A DNA stretch of 64,000 bases from assembly GCA_020638975.1 (NCBI GenBank), contig JACKHN010000007.1:186001-250000 (forward strand), given 5' to 3'. The notes beneath the pieces are model-generated. The model was not told the origin of the DNA. It saw only the letters and a program-made list of their open reading frames with translations, and ran no database searches. Positions within the stretch are counted from its first letter, which is position 1; every line of letters begins with the position of its first letter. The position numbers were made by a program, and so were the translations under genes. This stretch comes from Planctomycetaceae bacterium (lineage in GTDB: Bacteria > Planctomycetota > Planctomycetia > Pirellulales > Pirellulaceae). Below are positions 42,554 through 51,333 of this stretch, piece by piece.

Positions 42554-43510
42554 TTACGCGAAGGCGGTTTCCACCGACGCTCGCATCTTCGCCAAACCGG
42601 TCGCGGCAACCTCGGCGGCGTCTTGCTTCCAATACTCGCGATTGAACAACTCTAGCGACAACATGCATCGACAACCGGTTGCGTGCAGCATCCGCAAGAT
42701 GTCGCCCAGAGGTGCCACTCCGTCGCCAGGGTAGACACGATCTGCGTCACCGATTTTGTCGCGTGGCGGATCGGCTGGATAGTCGTTCATGTGAAAGACT
42801 TGAATGGAGGTCCCGTTGATCAGGCCCAAGCCCGTGAAGTCAGAACCGCCTTTGTAAATGTGATAGACATCGGGCAAGACACAGGCCGACGGATGGCCAC
42901 ACTCGACAGCCACAAACATCACCTCGCCCAACCGGCTCATCGCAGTCGAGAATCCCCACAATTCCAGTTCCGGAACGACTCCGATCTCATCGCCGATCTC
43001 TAAGAGTTTTCGATATCGCTCGGCAACGGCGAAGAGATTCAGGTCAGTCTGCTTCGTAGCGCCGACCGGCGGGGCAGCCAGCCGCTTGCCGCCGATTTCG
43101 CGAAGCAACTCCATATCGCGTTTGGCGGTCTCGTAACCTTCGGCTCGTTTTGAATCATCGTCGACGATCCAAGTGGCGAAGCCGATCGCGCTTTCCACCG
43201 TCAGGCCGCCGTCTTCGATTCGCTTTCGCAAATCGTTCATGCTGCCGCCACTCTCTTTGTACTCTTGTACTTCGCGAACCCAGGGTTCGATGGCGTCATA
43301 GCCGGCCTTCACCGCGATATCAATTTGCTCGGTAATCGGTCGCGGTTTCCCATCGGCTCCGCGAATCGTGCTCATGTTCAAGCAATACCCGAACCCAGCA
43401 GCTTGCTTTTCAGCCGCGCGAACTGGTGAAGCGTTAGTGTTGACGAGCGAAGCAGCGATTCCGGCACCGCCAGCGGCAAGCAGTTGGCGGCGGTCCAATG
43501 AGGCGGGCAT
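42554..43510 (-). CDS. Tat-exported sugar phosphate isomerase/epimerase-like TIM barrel
   Basis: A 318-residue protein with the twin-arginine signal DRRQLLAAGGAGIAASLV. The rest is an AP-endonuclease-2/xylose-isomerase-like TIM barrel: GYDAIEPWVREVQEYKESGG, VPELELWGFSTAMSRLGEV, CVLPDVYHIYKGGSDF with metal-ligand Asp/His, and FHMNDYPADPPRDKIGDADR with RVYPGDGVAPLGDILR. This pattern is frequent in planctomycete sugar catabolism. I chose ATG 43510, preceded by AGGAAC, rather than the longer frame to 43546. Substrate unknown; exported because of the Tat signal. Confidence 0.9.
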   Translation of the reverse strand: MPASLDRRQLLAAGGAGIAASLVNTNASPVRAAEKQAAGFGYCLNMSTIRGADGKPRPITEQIDIAVKAGYDAIEPWVREVQEYKESGGSMNDLRKRIEDGGLTVESAIGFATWIVDDDSKRAEGYETAKRDMELLREIGGKRLAAPPVGATKQTDLNLFAVAERYRKLLEIGDEIGVVPELELWGFSTAMSRLGEVMFVAVECGHPSACVLPDVYHIYKGGSDFTGLGLINGTSIQVFHMNDYPADPPRDKIGDADRVYPGDGVAPLGDILRMLHATGCRCMLSLELFNREYWKQDAAEVAATGLAKMRASVETAFA

Positions 43511-43663
43511 GGTACGTTCCTGGGGAGAGGCGTGCGTGAAGATCATGATGCGTTTTTGGCGACGGCGAATACGACCGCACGCGCCGGGGAGAACGCGTCC
43601 ATTGTAGTTGGAGCGACGTCCGATCAGAACAACCCAAGGCGGTCGAAAACGATCCTAAATCGT

Positions 43664-44374
43664 TCAGTGCTCGCGGCCAGCGAGCTTGTCGCCAGTAGTT
43701 GGCCCCGCCAAAGCAGCTAGTCGTCGCGCGGCAAGTCGTTTCAGCTCTTCGCTGCCTCGACGGGCCAAGACGCTGTAGCTGCACCGAGCGGCTCCCAGAT
43801 TGCCCGCCGCCTCGGCCGATTCGGCTCGCTGAAGGTACATGGCCATCTCCGCTTCCTGTTGAGCCTCTGCGTTCGCCAGTCGGTCGACCGGGGCTGGGAC
43901 GGCGAGATTGGGCGCGACTGGAGTTACCGGTGTTACCGTCTGCATCCCCCTGGCGACAAACTCGGAAAGGTACGCGGCGCGACGATCCGTGGCACTTGCA
44001 CCTCCGAAACTTGCGTCTCCAAAATCACCCCGCCGAGCGGCTGCCTCTGCGAGTAACGCCCGATCCATCTCGGCGTGATCGATGATCGTCGCCGTCGCAT
44101 AAGCGTGCGACGAAGTAACGCTTGATCCGATTCCACGGTTCGTAAACAGTCGGTTCAATCCTGGAACTTGACTCAGGCCAGGTACGCCGCGTGAACTGCT
44201 ACTCCAGGCTCCACGAGTTACCCCGCCCAAATAGGCTGCTCCGCCATCCGGAACGGAAACGGTCGTCCCGACGGAGAACACCCGATACGTCGGCAATTGC
44301 ACTACTTGCCCCTGAGCCGTAAGCCCACTCGAAACCGTCGTGAACGCGACAAACATAGCGAGTTTTTTGATCAT
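43664..44374 (-). CDS. Exported protein resembling a secretin C-terminus
   Basis: A 236-residue protein with signal peptide (KKLAMFVAFTTVSSGLTAQG). Residues 30-75 read TTVSVPDGGAAYLGGVTRG and then VPGLSQVPGLNRLFTNRGIG, which parallel the secretin signature VPDGGTxxLGG followed by PxLGxIPxLGxLF. The remaining secretin domains are missing. The second half is alanine/glutamate-rich and helical (AEAQQEAEMAMYLQRAESAE), ending with a TPR-like helix pair. I chose ATG 44374, where the signal peptide begins; the frame is open to 44503. Not assigned to a known family; it could be a secretin-derived envelope protein. Confidence 0.7.
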   Translation of the reverse strand: MIKKLAMFVAFTTVSSGLTAQGQVVQLPTYRVFSVGTTVSVPDGGAAYLGGVTRGAWSSSSRGVPGLSQVPGLNRLFTNRGIGSSVTSSHAYATATIIDHAEMDRALLAEAAARRGDFGDASFGGASATDRRAAYLSEFVARGMQTVTPVTPVAPNLAVPAPVDRLANAEAQQEAEMAMYLQRAESAEAAGNLGAARCSYSVLARRGSEELKRLAARRLAALAGPTTGDKLAGREH

Positions 44375-44464
44375 CAAATGGGCTCTTTTGAAAAAACCGA
44401 GCGGGACGCGTTCATTGTACGCGATTTTCTCAATTCGATCCAAACGAATCCAGCGCACGGTAGC

Positions 44465-44530
44465 GGTGCACTTTGCCGTATGTCGGGCACTCCTGCCCGA
44501 CAATTAACGGCCAAGAGTGGCCGTCCTACG
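44465..44530. repeat. Palindromic element, family 2, copy b
   Basis: The sequence carries GTCGGGCACTCCTGCCCGAC and GGCCAAGAGTGGCC palindromes, matching the element at 15128-15217 in reverse orientation. The outer ends are less well conserved. Confidence 0.65.
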
Positions 44531-44722
44531 AATCCCTTCAATTTGAAAAACTGAAAATCCCTGAGCGCACAATTCCCGCGGCGTGCAGCAGTTGATTGCA
44601 TTGCGCCAGAGATTGTGGGAATCCGCCGAGTCGACAGTGATATCGACCTAGCCTCTTGTTGTATATGGGGTTAACGCGTCTGCAGCCACCTCCTCCGAAC
44701 CAAATTAACACAATTAACCAAT

Positions 44723-44745
44723 CCTTCACATTTCCTTCACAATCG
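44723..44745 (+). promoter_or_regulatory. Possible PHO box upstream of pstS
   Basis: CTTCACA occurs at 44724-44730 and again at 44735-44741, an 11-base period on one helix face as expected for PhoB half-sites, and similar TTAAC motifs precede it. It lies about 100 bp before the pstS start, and the operon itself encodes a PhoB-type regulator. The consensus match to enteric PHO boxes is partial. Confidence 0.4.
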
Positions 44746-44841
44746 CGACATAGGCTGCTGGCATTGAATCACCCCCAAAATGGCTCGTGGTCTCTGGAAA
44801 CGCGAGCATCATCTTGATTGACAAGGCAGGAGAAATAATCG

Positions 44842-45924
44842 ATGGAGTCGACCCGCAGTTGGTGGATGTTTGTAGCTGTCGCGGCACTGGGAATGGGATG
44901 CACGAGCTCGTCGGACGTCACTGAAATCTCTGACCTATCGGCACTCAACACCACTTCGAGCAGCGATGTCGCGGAAGTTGGTGGAGCTTCGGCGCTGTCG
45001 GGACAAATTAAGATCGATGGATCAAGTACCGTCTATCCCATTAGCGAAGCAGCCGCAAACGAATTCAAGAAAGAGTTTCCCAATGTCAGCGTCACCGTTG
45101 GCACTTCAGGGACAGGTGGCGGTTTCAAAGTCTTCTCGAAAGGTGAGTCGGACATCTCCGATGCATCTCGCCCCATCAAGAAGGCCGAACTTGATCAGTG
45201 CAACCAGAGTGGTGTCGAGTTTGTTGAAGTACCAGTCGCCTACGATGGACTCACCATCGTCGTTAATCCCGAGAACACCTGGGTAAAGCAACTGACCGTT
45301 GAGCAATTGAAAAAGATCTTCGGCGAGAAGGGCGCTGCGAAGAACTGGAGCGATGTGAATCCCGAATGGCCCACCGAGGCGATCAAGATCTACGCCCCAG
45401 GCACGGATTCTGGCACCTTCGATTATTTCAAAGAAGTCGTGGCCGATGAAGGCAGTTCGCTTCGTAGCGATATGTCGGTGAGCGAGGACGACAACGTCTT
45501 GGTGACCGGCGTGAAAGGCGAGAAGAACGCAATCGGATTCTTTGGAGCAGCGTACTACTTCGAGAACGCCGACTCGTTGAAGGCAGTGCCAATCGTGAAC
45601 CCGAGCAACGGTGAGGCAGTGTTGCCTAGCCCGGACACCATCGAAAGTGGCCTCTATGCACCGTTCAGCCGCCCACTGTTCATCTATGTGAATGTCGCTT
45701 CGATGAAGCGTCCAGAGATGAAGAAATTCGCCAGCTTCTATCTTGAGAACGCGGCCAAGTTTGCCGTGCAAGTTGGTTACGTAGGCTTGCCCGGTTCCGT
45801 TTACGAACTGGCGGTAACCCATCTCACAGACCGATTAACCGGCACTCACTTCATCGACGCCGCCGGTGATAAGCGTTCCGGTGCTCTGCCCGAACTGTAT
45901 ACCACCGAAAGCTTGGTTAAATAA
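44842..45924 (+). CDS. pstS: Phosphate ABC transporter substrate-binding protein PstS
   Basis: A 360-residue lipoprotein. The signal ends VAVAALGMGC, with a lipobox cysteine at residue 20. The PstS core begins IKIDGSSTVYPISEAAANEF, with the phosphate-binding SGTGGGFKVF and SDASRPIKKAEL, then FGEKGAAKNWSDVNPEWP and APGTDSGTFDYF. Between lipobox and core a 17-residue segment is repeated in tandem (SSSDVTEISDLSALN, SSSDVAEVGGASALS). GGAG lies at good distance before ATG 44842. It is the first gene of pstSCAB-phoU-phoB, feeding phosphate to PstC/PstA, and is probably induced by phosphate limitation. Confidence 0.96.
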   Translation: MESTRSWWMFVAVAALGMGCTSSSDVTEISDLSALNTTSSSDVAEVGGASALSGQIKIDGSSTVYPISEAAANEFKKEFPNVSVTVGTSGTGGGFKVFSKGESDISDASRPIKKAELDQCNQSGVEFVEVPVAYDGLTIVVNPENTWVKQLTVEQLKKIFGEKGAAKNWSDVNPEWPTEAIKIYAPGTDSGTFDYFKEVVADEGSSLRSDMSVSEDDNVLVTGVKGEKNAIGFFGAAYYFENADSLKAVPIVNPSNGEAVLPSPDTIESGLYAPFSRPLFIYVNVASMKRPEMKKFASFYLENAAKFAVQVGYVGLPGSVYELAVTHLTDRLTGTHFIDAAGDKRSGALPELYTTESLVK

Positions 45925-45932
45925 TCTGCGTC

Positions 45933-46901
45933 ATGGCGACAAGCATTGCAACCATCGAGGCCCGCGGCACACTCGCCGGTCCTCACGTTGGGAGACGACT
46001 GCGGTCTCGCTCCGCGCTGCGCATCCGCGAGGGTGTGATTAAGGCCATGCTGGTGATGTGCGGAGTGTTCTCGCTGGCCACGACGATCACGATCATCGCC
46101 GTACTGTCGATTGAAGCGATAACCTTTTTTCAAATGGATGGCGTCAGCATTGTCGAATTTTTTACGACAAGTCAATGGAATCCGCTGCTTGGTACCGAGA
46201 AGCACTTTGGCGTATGGTCCTTGATCTCGGGGACCATGCTCGTTACGGCGGTCGCCATGGTGTTGGCATTGCCACTCGGTTTGGTGACAGCGATTTATCT
46301 CAGCGAATATGCTCCTCGCAGGTTGCGGGCGATTTTGAAACCGACGCTCGAAGTACTCGCCGGCATTCCGACCGTTGTCTACGGTTTCTTTGCTTTGACA
46401 GCCATAACTCCCGCGTTGAAGATGCTTCACGACGGGTTCAATATCTATAACGCGTTTAGCGCTGGACTCGCCGTTGGCATCCTTTGTTTACCAACCGTCA
46501 GTTCGCTTGCCGAAGATGCCTTGCAAGCCGTGCCACGCAGCCTGCGTGAAGCCGCTTACGGATTGGGTGCCACTAAATTTGACGTCTCGGTGAAGGTCGT
46601 CTTGCCGGCGGCGCTATCCGGAATCGTCTCCGCGTTTCTGTTGGCGATTGCTCGAGCGATTGGCGAAACGATGATTGTCGCCTTGGCCGCAGGCAGTATG
46701 CCTCACCTGACGATGGACGTTCGCGAAGAAGTTCAAACCATGACGGGCTTCATGGTCCAGATGGCATTGGGCGACGTCAGCAACTTTGGGCCCGAATACT
46801 CGTCGATGTACGCCGTGGCCGCGACCTTGTTTGTCATGACGTTCAGCTTGACCGTGATCGGTGGTCGCGTACGAAAACGCTTCCGGGAGGCGTACGCATG
46901 A
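45933..46901 (+). CDS. pstC: Phosphate ABC transporter permease PstC
   Basis: A 322-residue permease with six transmembrane helices. The PstC hallmarks are GTMLVTAVAMVLALPLGLVT, YLSEYAPRRLRAILKP, LAGIPTVVYGFFAL and the ABC-contact EAA loop ALQAVPRSLREAAYGLGATK followed by IGETMIVALAAG. It pairs with PstA in the inner membrane. The gene follows pstS after 8 bp, and its stop overlaps the start of pstA by 4 bp. The N-terminal 40 residues are basic and cytoplasmic. Length is typical. Confidence 0.96.
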   Translation: MATSIATIEARGTLAGPHVGRRLRSRSALRIREGVIKAMLVMCGVFSLATTITIIAVLSIEAITFFQMDGVSIVEFFTTSQWNPLLGTEKHFGVWSLISGTMLVTAVAMVLALPLGLVTAIYLSEYAPRRLRAILKPTLEVLAGIPTVVYGFFALTAITPALKMLHDGFNIYNAFSAGLAVGILCLPTVSSLAEDALQAVPRSLREAAYGLGATKFDVSVKVVLPAALSGIVSAFLLAIARAIGETMIVALAAGSMPHLTMDVREEVQTMTGFMVQMALGDVSNFGPEYSSMYAVAATLFVMTFSLTVIGGRVRKRFREAYA

Positions 46902-48097
46902 GCCCAGCATCTGATCAACGCCCGGCGCAGAACGTTGCTCCACAGTCGGGGACGTTCCGCCAGAATCTCGATCGCACTTTCGTTGTCTTCTGTATCGCGA
47001 CGGCATCCGTGTCGGTAGCAATCTTGATCGTTTTACTAACGGCAATCTTCGTACAGGGAATTCCCAGCCTATCTTGGAACTTCCTCACGAGCCCGCCGAG
47101 TCCCGATACGACCGAAGCCGGCATTTCTCCCGCCCTCTACGGAACGATTTGGGTTTGCTCGGCGTGTGCGCTGTTTACGTTGCCGATTGGAGTTGGGACT
47201 GCGATCCTGCTCGAGGAGTTCAAGCCCTCTTCCCGCGCTACCCGTGTGATGCACGGTTTTGTGCAGTTGAACATTACGAATCTGGCCGGTGTGCCTTCGG
47301 TCGTCTACGGAATCATCGGACTCACGGCATTCGTCAGCATGTTCGGGATGCTAGGATCGACCTCTGATCCTGTTTTCGAAATGGGAGTGCGGTACTACGA
47401 CCAGTTCCTCAGTGAAGGCGACCGGGCTTTGCTGGTTCCGGTATCGGGAAGAAATGCACCGGAGACGGTCGTTGCAGACGGTCTGACGGCACTGCTCGGC
47501 GATCAGCGTTTCAAAGTTAACGTACTCAGTGAGAACGCTCCGCTCCCGACCGATGCGAGACTGCAAGCGGTGACGTTGAGGAGCGATGCTGAAGCCGGTC
47601 GAATTAGTCGCAAGGCGTGGTACTATCTGCAATTACCATTCGGGCGTGGTGTCTTGGCAGGCGCATTGACCCTCATGCTCGTCGTATTGCCAATCGTGAT
47701 TGTTTCGACACAAGAGGCATTGCGCGGAGTTCCCGATTCGCTCCGTGAGGCTGCATCAGGGCTTGGTGCAACCCGTTGGCAAGTCGTGTGGAACGTGACG
47801 CTGCCCGCTTCGATACCGGGTATCATGACCGGAGCGATTTTGGCGACGAGTCGGGCGATTGGCGAGGCCGCGCCGGTTCTAATCATCGCGGGGATCGTTT
47901 ACATTGCTTCCGCGCCCGGGCATCTTATGGATGACTACTCCGTGATGCCACTACAGATCTACAACTGGGCCCAACGTCCTCAAAAGGACTTCCATGCGTT
48001 GGCGGCAAGCGGGATTATCGTCCTGCTGGTCATCCTCCTGTCATTTAACGCCGTCGCTGTTTTCGTTCGACAGCGACTTCAGAGAGCTAGTTCCTGA
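46898..48097 (+). CDS. pstA: Phosphate ABC transporter permease PstA with large loop insertion
   Basis: A 399-residue permease, about 100 residues longer than usual. Standard parts are IGVGTAILLEEF, NLAGVPSVVYGIIGLTAFV, AGALTLMLVVLPIVIVSTQE, the EAA loop ALRGVPDSLREAASGLGATR and AIGEAAPVLIIAGIVYIA. The extra segment spans about residues 150-245, between two transmembrane helices where most PstA proteins have a short loop. It is acidic, hydrophilic and not transmembrane (GVRYYDQFLSEGDRALLVPV). Expected topology puts it on the outer face, where PstS docks. The gene overlaps pstC by 4 bp, so the two are translated together. Confidence 0.95.
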   Translation: MSPASDQRPAQNVAPQSGTFRQNLDRTFVVFCIATASVSVAILIVLLTAIFVQGIPSLSWNFLTSPPSPDTTEAGISPALYGTIWVCSACALFTLPIGVGTAILLEEFKPSSRATRVMHGFVQLNITNLAGVPSVVYGIIGLTAFVSMFGMLGSTSDPVFEMGVRYYDQFLSEGDRALLVPVSGRNAPETVVADGLTALLGDQRFKVNVLSENAPLPTDARLQAVTLRSDAEAGRISRKAWYYLQLPFGRGVLAGALTLMLVVLPIVIVSTQEALRGVPDSLREAASGLGATRWQVVWNVTLPASIPGIMTGAILATSRAIGEAAPVLIIAGIVYIASAPGHLMDDYSVMPLQIYNWAQRPQKDFHALAASGIIVLLVILLSFNAVAVFVRQRLQRASS

Positions 48098-48099
48098 TC

Positions 48100-49020
48100 G
48101 TGACTAAATCCATGATGCTCACAAAAAGCAGAAGTCCTATGTCCGAAACAGCACCGGTGCGAACGCCGAAAGATGAGCCCGTCGAGCAGCCCGTTGGTGT
48201 GTCGCGTAAACCGACCTTCACTTTGCCGTCAGCAATTCCCGCGATGAAGGATCATGAAACCGAGCCTGCAATTTCGCTTCGCTACGAGCATCTGAACACC
48301 TGGTACGGAGCGTTTCATGCCCTACATGACATCAACATGGCCGTGCCCGAACGGCAAGTGATGGCGTTGATCGGACCAAGCGGCTGCGGCAAGAGTACGT
48401 TGTTGCGTTGGACCAACCGAATGAATGATACGGTTCCCGATGCTCGCGCCGAAGGGACGCTCGAGCTAGGTGAGTTGGACGTCTTGGCTCGGTCGACCGA
48501 CGTCGTTGACCTGCGTCGACGCGTTGGAATGGTCTTTCAAAAGCCCAATCCGTTCCCTAAATCGATCTATGACAATGTTGCCTTTGGACCTCGATTACAT
48601 CTCAGAATCGCTCGTCGTGAGCTCGACGAGTTGGTTGAGTGGTCGTTGCGGAAGGCGGCCGTGTGGGACGAAGTGAAAGACCGCCTGAATCAGCCCGCAC
48701 TCAGTTTGAGCGGTGGACAACAGCAGCGTTTGTGTATCGCCCGCGCTATTGCCACCGGCCCCGAAGTGCTGCTGATGGACGAGCCCTGCTCGGCATTGGA
48801 CCCGGCTTCGACGGCACGTGTCGAGGATCTGATTTTTGAGCTAAAACAACAGTACACGATCGTGATCGTAACGCACAATATGCAGCAGGCGTCACGCGTC
48901 TCCGATCGAACCGCCTTTTTCTATCAGGGGCGAGTTGTCGAAGTTGGCCGGACGCCCGACATATTCACTCGTCCCCAGAAGAGAGAGACCGAGGACTACG
49001 TCACCGGCAAGTTTGGTTAA
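48100..49020 (+). CDS. pstB: Phosphate ABC transporter ATPase PstB
   Basis: A 306-residue ATPase. Walker A is GPSGCGKST, Q-loop VFQKPNPFPKSIYDNV, signature LSGGQQQRLCIARA, Walker B VLLMDEPCSALDP and H-loop VTHNMQQA, all intact. About 55 N-terminal residues are extra and proline-rich compared with the usual PstB. The GTG at 48100 lies 2 bp after the pstA stop; ATG 48112 or 48139 are alternative starts that would shorten this tail. It energises PstC/PstA uptake. Confidence 0.96.
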   Translation: MTKSMMLTKSRSPMSETAPVRTPKDEPVEQPVGVSRKPTFTLPSAIPAMKDHETEPAISLRYEHLNTWYGAFHALHDINMAVPERQVMALIGPSGCGKSTLLRWTNRMNDTVPDARAEGTLELGELDVLARSTDVVDLRRRVGMVFQKPNPFPKSIYDNVAFGPRLHLRIARRELDELVEWSLRKAAVWDEVKDRLNQPALSLSGGQQQRLCIARAIATGPEVLLMDEPCSALDPASTARVEDLIFELKQQYTIVIVTHNMQQASRVSDRTAFFYQGRVVEVGRTPDIFTRPQKRETEDYVTGKFG

Positions 49021-49022
49021 TC

Positions 49023-49694
49023 ATGACGAAACATCTTCAACGCGATCTGGATGCTGTCTATCACGACTTGCTGTCGATGTCGACCGTCGTCGAAGAAATG
49101 ATCGACCAGGCAGCATTGGCGTTAATCGAGCGCCAGTATGAACTGGCAGCGAAAGTAATCGCGGCCGACGAAGCGGTTGATCGCCGTGAAGTGAAGATCG
49201 AAGAAGAGTGTTTAAAGATACTCGCCCTTCACCAGCCTGTCGCGATTGACCTCCGCCGCATTGCCTCGGTCATCAAAATCAATAACGATCTCGAACGCAT
49301 CGCCGATCTCGCCGTAAACGTCGCACAACGCTCCTTGTCGCTTGACGAGTTCTTGCAGTTTCCCGTGCCTCAAAAAGTTTCGAGAATGGTTTCACTCGTC
49401 ACGCAAATGGTACGTGGCAGCTTGGACGCCTTCGTCAATCTGGATACTTCAGCCGCCAAACGAATCATGTCGATGGATCAGACCATTGACGAACTCAATG
49501 TCGAGGTCATCGGGGAGTTGCAAGCGTTGATGCAAGACGCGCCCAATTTGGTCGTCCCCGCCTTGCATTGCTTTTCGGCTTCGCGGCATATCGAGCGAAT
49601 TGGCGACCACGCAACGAACATCGCGGAGGATGTCGTGTATCTCGTCGCGGGCGATATCGTGCGACACAAATCCATCGAATCCAGAATGCACTAG
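49023..49694 (+). CDS. phoU: Phosphate uptake regulator PhoU
   Basis: A 223-residue protein of two similar three-helix bundles. The conserved metal-binding segments are seen: DEAVDRREVKIEEECLKIL with RRIASVIKINNDLERIADLA in the first half, and DQTIDELNVEVIGEL with ASRHIERIGDHATNIAEDVV in the second. PhoU represses Pho signalling when phosphate is plentiful by linking the PstSCAB transporter to PhoR. The start is 2 bp after the pstB stop. Length and motifs are normal. Confidence 0.96.
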   Translation: MTKHLQRDLDAVYHDLLSMSTVVEEMIDQAALALIERQYELAAKVIAADEAVDRREVKIEEECLKILALHQPVAIDLRRIASVIKINNDLERIADLAVNVAQRSLSLDEFLQFPVPQKVSRMVSLVTQMVRGSLDAFVNLDTSAAKRIMSMDQTIDELNVEVIGELQALMQDAPNLVVPALHCFSASRHIERIGDHATNIAEDVVYLVAGDIVRHKSIESRMH

Positions 49695-49706
49695 TTTACG
49701 GAAATC

Positions 49707-50411
49707 ATGGCCAAAGCACGCATACTCATTGTCGAAGACGACCTCTCGTTGGCAGAAGTGCTGTCGTACAACATTCGCAACGAAGGTTACGAAGTCACGT
49801 TGGCACACGATGGCCAGGACGGGCTTACGCGAGCGCAGCTGTCTCCGCCGGATCTGGTGATCCTCGACGTCATGCTCCCCGTAATCGACGGCATGGATGT
49901 CTGTCGGCGATTACGAGCCGATAGCGCGACGCGTGACGTTTTGATTCTAATGCTGACCGCCAAGGCGGAAGAGCTGGATGAACTTGTTGGCTTGTCGCTG
50001 GGAGCTGACGACTTCGTTACCAAGCCATTCAGCGTGAAGGTACTACTCGAGCGGATCAAGGCGTTGCTTCGTCGCCGCCAACCAGAAGTCGCCGACGGTA
50101 CGGTCATCCATTGTCACGGCATCGTGATCGATCGGAGTCGCCATAAGGTAACCTCTTCCGGGCGATCACTCGAATTGACACGCTCCGAGTTCCGTTTGCT
50201 CGACACTTTGATTCGACAACCGGGGCGAGTCTTTCAACGATCCGAATTGATCGATGCAGCGCTCGGTGACGACGCGATTGTGATGGAACGAACCATCGAC
50301 GTCCACATCCGAGCGCTTCGACGAAAGCTCGGGGCACATGCGGACGTGATTGAAACCGTGCGTGGCGTCGGCTACCGCTTTCGCGACAGCGACGCGGCAG
50401 TCGTGGATTAA
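49707..50411 (+). CDS. phoB: PhoB-type response regulator (OmpR family)
   Basis: A 234-residue regulator. The receiver has EDD near residues 9-11, D53 in LVILDVMLPVIDG, the threonine in MLTAKAEE and the lysine in TKPFSVK. The C-terminal winged helix contains LTRSEFRLLDTLIRQPGRVF and the DNA-contact segment RTIDVHIRALRRKLG followed by VRGVGYRF. Its place after phoU supports the name. No histidine kinase gene follows; the next 900 bp are non-coding, so PhoR must be elsewhere. It probably binds the direct repeats before pstS. Confidence 0.94.
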   Translation: MAKARILIVEDDLSLAEVLSYNIRNEGYEVTLAHDGQDGLTRAQLSPPDLVILDVMLPVIDGMDVCRRLRADSATRDVLILMLTAKAEELDELVGLSLGADDFVTKPFSVKVLLERIKALLRRRQPEVADGTVIHCHGIVIDRSRHKVTSSGRSLELTRSEFRLLDTLIRQPGRVFQRSELIDAALGDDAIVMERTIDVHIRALRRKLGAHADVIETVRGVGYRFRDSDAAVVD

Positions 50412-51333
50412 CTCGCTCTCACCGCAATCGCCGATGCAGGCTCGCCCTTCGCCCAACTACTTCGGTCGATCTTCATACCACTCAGCCCACGCACCCTCAC
50501 TCTTCCAGAATAGAAGAATGAAGAGCGGACTGGTCTTCACAAGAGTTCGCCAAACCGACCACTGGTCAAACCTCCTGGGAGAGGGAACGACCCTGAGCTC
50601 CTTGATGAATGCTGTGTGACGAGACGTCTTTTTCGCACGACGACTCATCCGCTAATGGAAATCGCAATCTGCTCCCATGAAGATATCTTCTTCTCAACCA
50701 CCCAACTTCTGAAATTCTGACCTTCGGCAAAACTGGGTGGCCCCCTGCGCCATTTTGCTCAGATCCCTAATGATTCTCCACACACCCGAATAGCATCGCA
50801 TGAACAACCCCGCGGGTTTGTGATAGACATCCACCGCGCCGCCGGTGCAATTCGGGTCGTCCATCGAGCGTTCGATCAATTCGAGCGTTCGCAAAGGAAT
50901 AAGCGTAACCGCATCACCCTCGGACTCAGTAGCTCCCGCGCTTTGAAGCTTGCTGATGTTGTGCTGCCTCTCTCGCACAACCCGACAATCTTGTTTCGCT
51001 GCCACTTCCGTCGTTCGATCATTTTGCTATCGTTATCTGCAACGATGACTTCGACGGGCACGTGCGATAGGGCGCACTAGCCGCCCTAAAGTATGCCAGG
51101 AGCTACGCGGTAGGGGGCCAAGGTCTTTGTAATCTTGCGTGGAAGGTGAATGTCATCGCCCCTTAGCCGGCAAACTGCGTCGCGTTTTACCACCTCACCA
51201 ACGGACTCGCAGATCAATATTGATCCATGTCGTGCGAATGAGAAACTGCATTGCGTTCGTCGTGAGGAGAATCACGCGTGCGTCGTGTCCCTCGATGATC
51301 CGATTCCGTTTCGCTAGTTAAGGAACACACTAA
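50412..51333. other. 922-bp region without a convincing gene
   Basis: Small frames at 50457-50648 (minus) and 50694-51005 (minus) have neither recognisable motifs nor Shine-Dalgarno sites. No repeat or terminator stands out. The expected phoR is absent. Confidence 0.5.

Larger units (their letters stand above)
44375..44841. other. 467-bp divergent intergenic region before pstS
   Basis: No gene. It contains a family 2 palindromic element at 44465-44530 and, about 100 bp before pstS, direct repeats that could be a PHO box. Confidence 0.6.
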
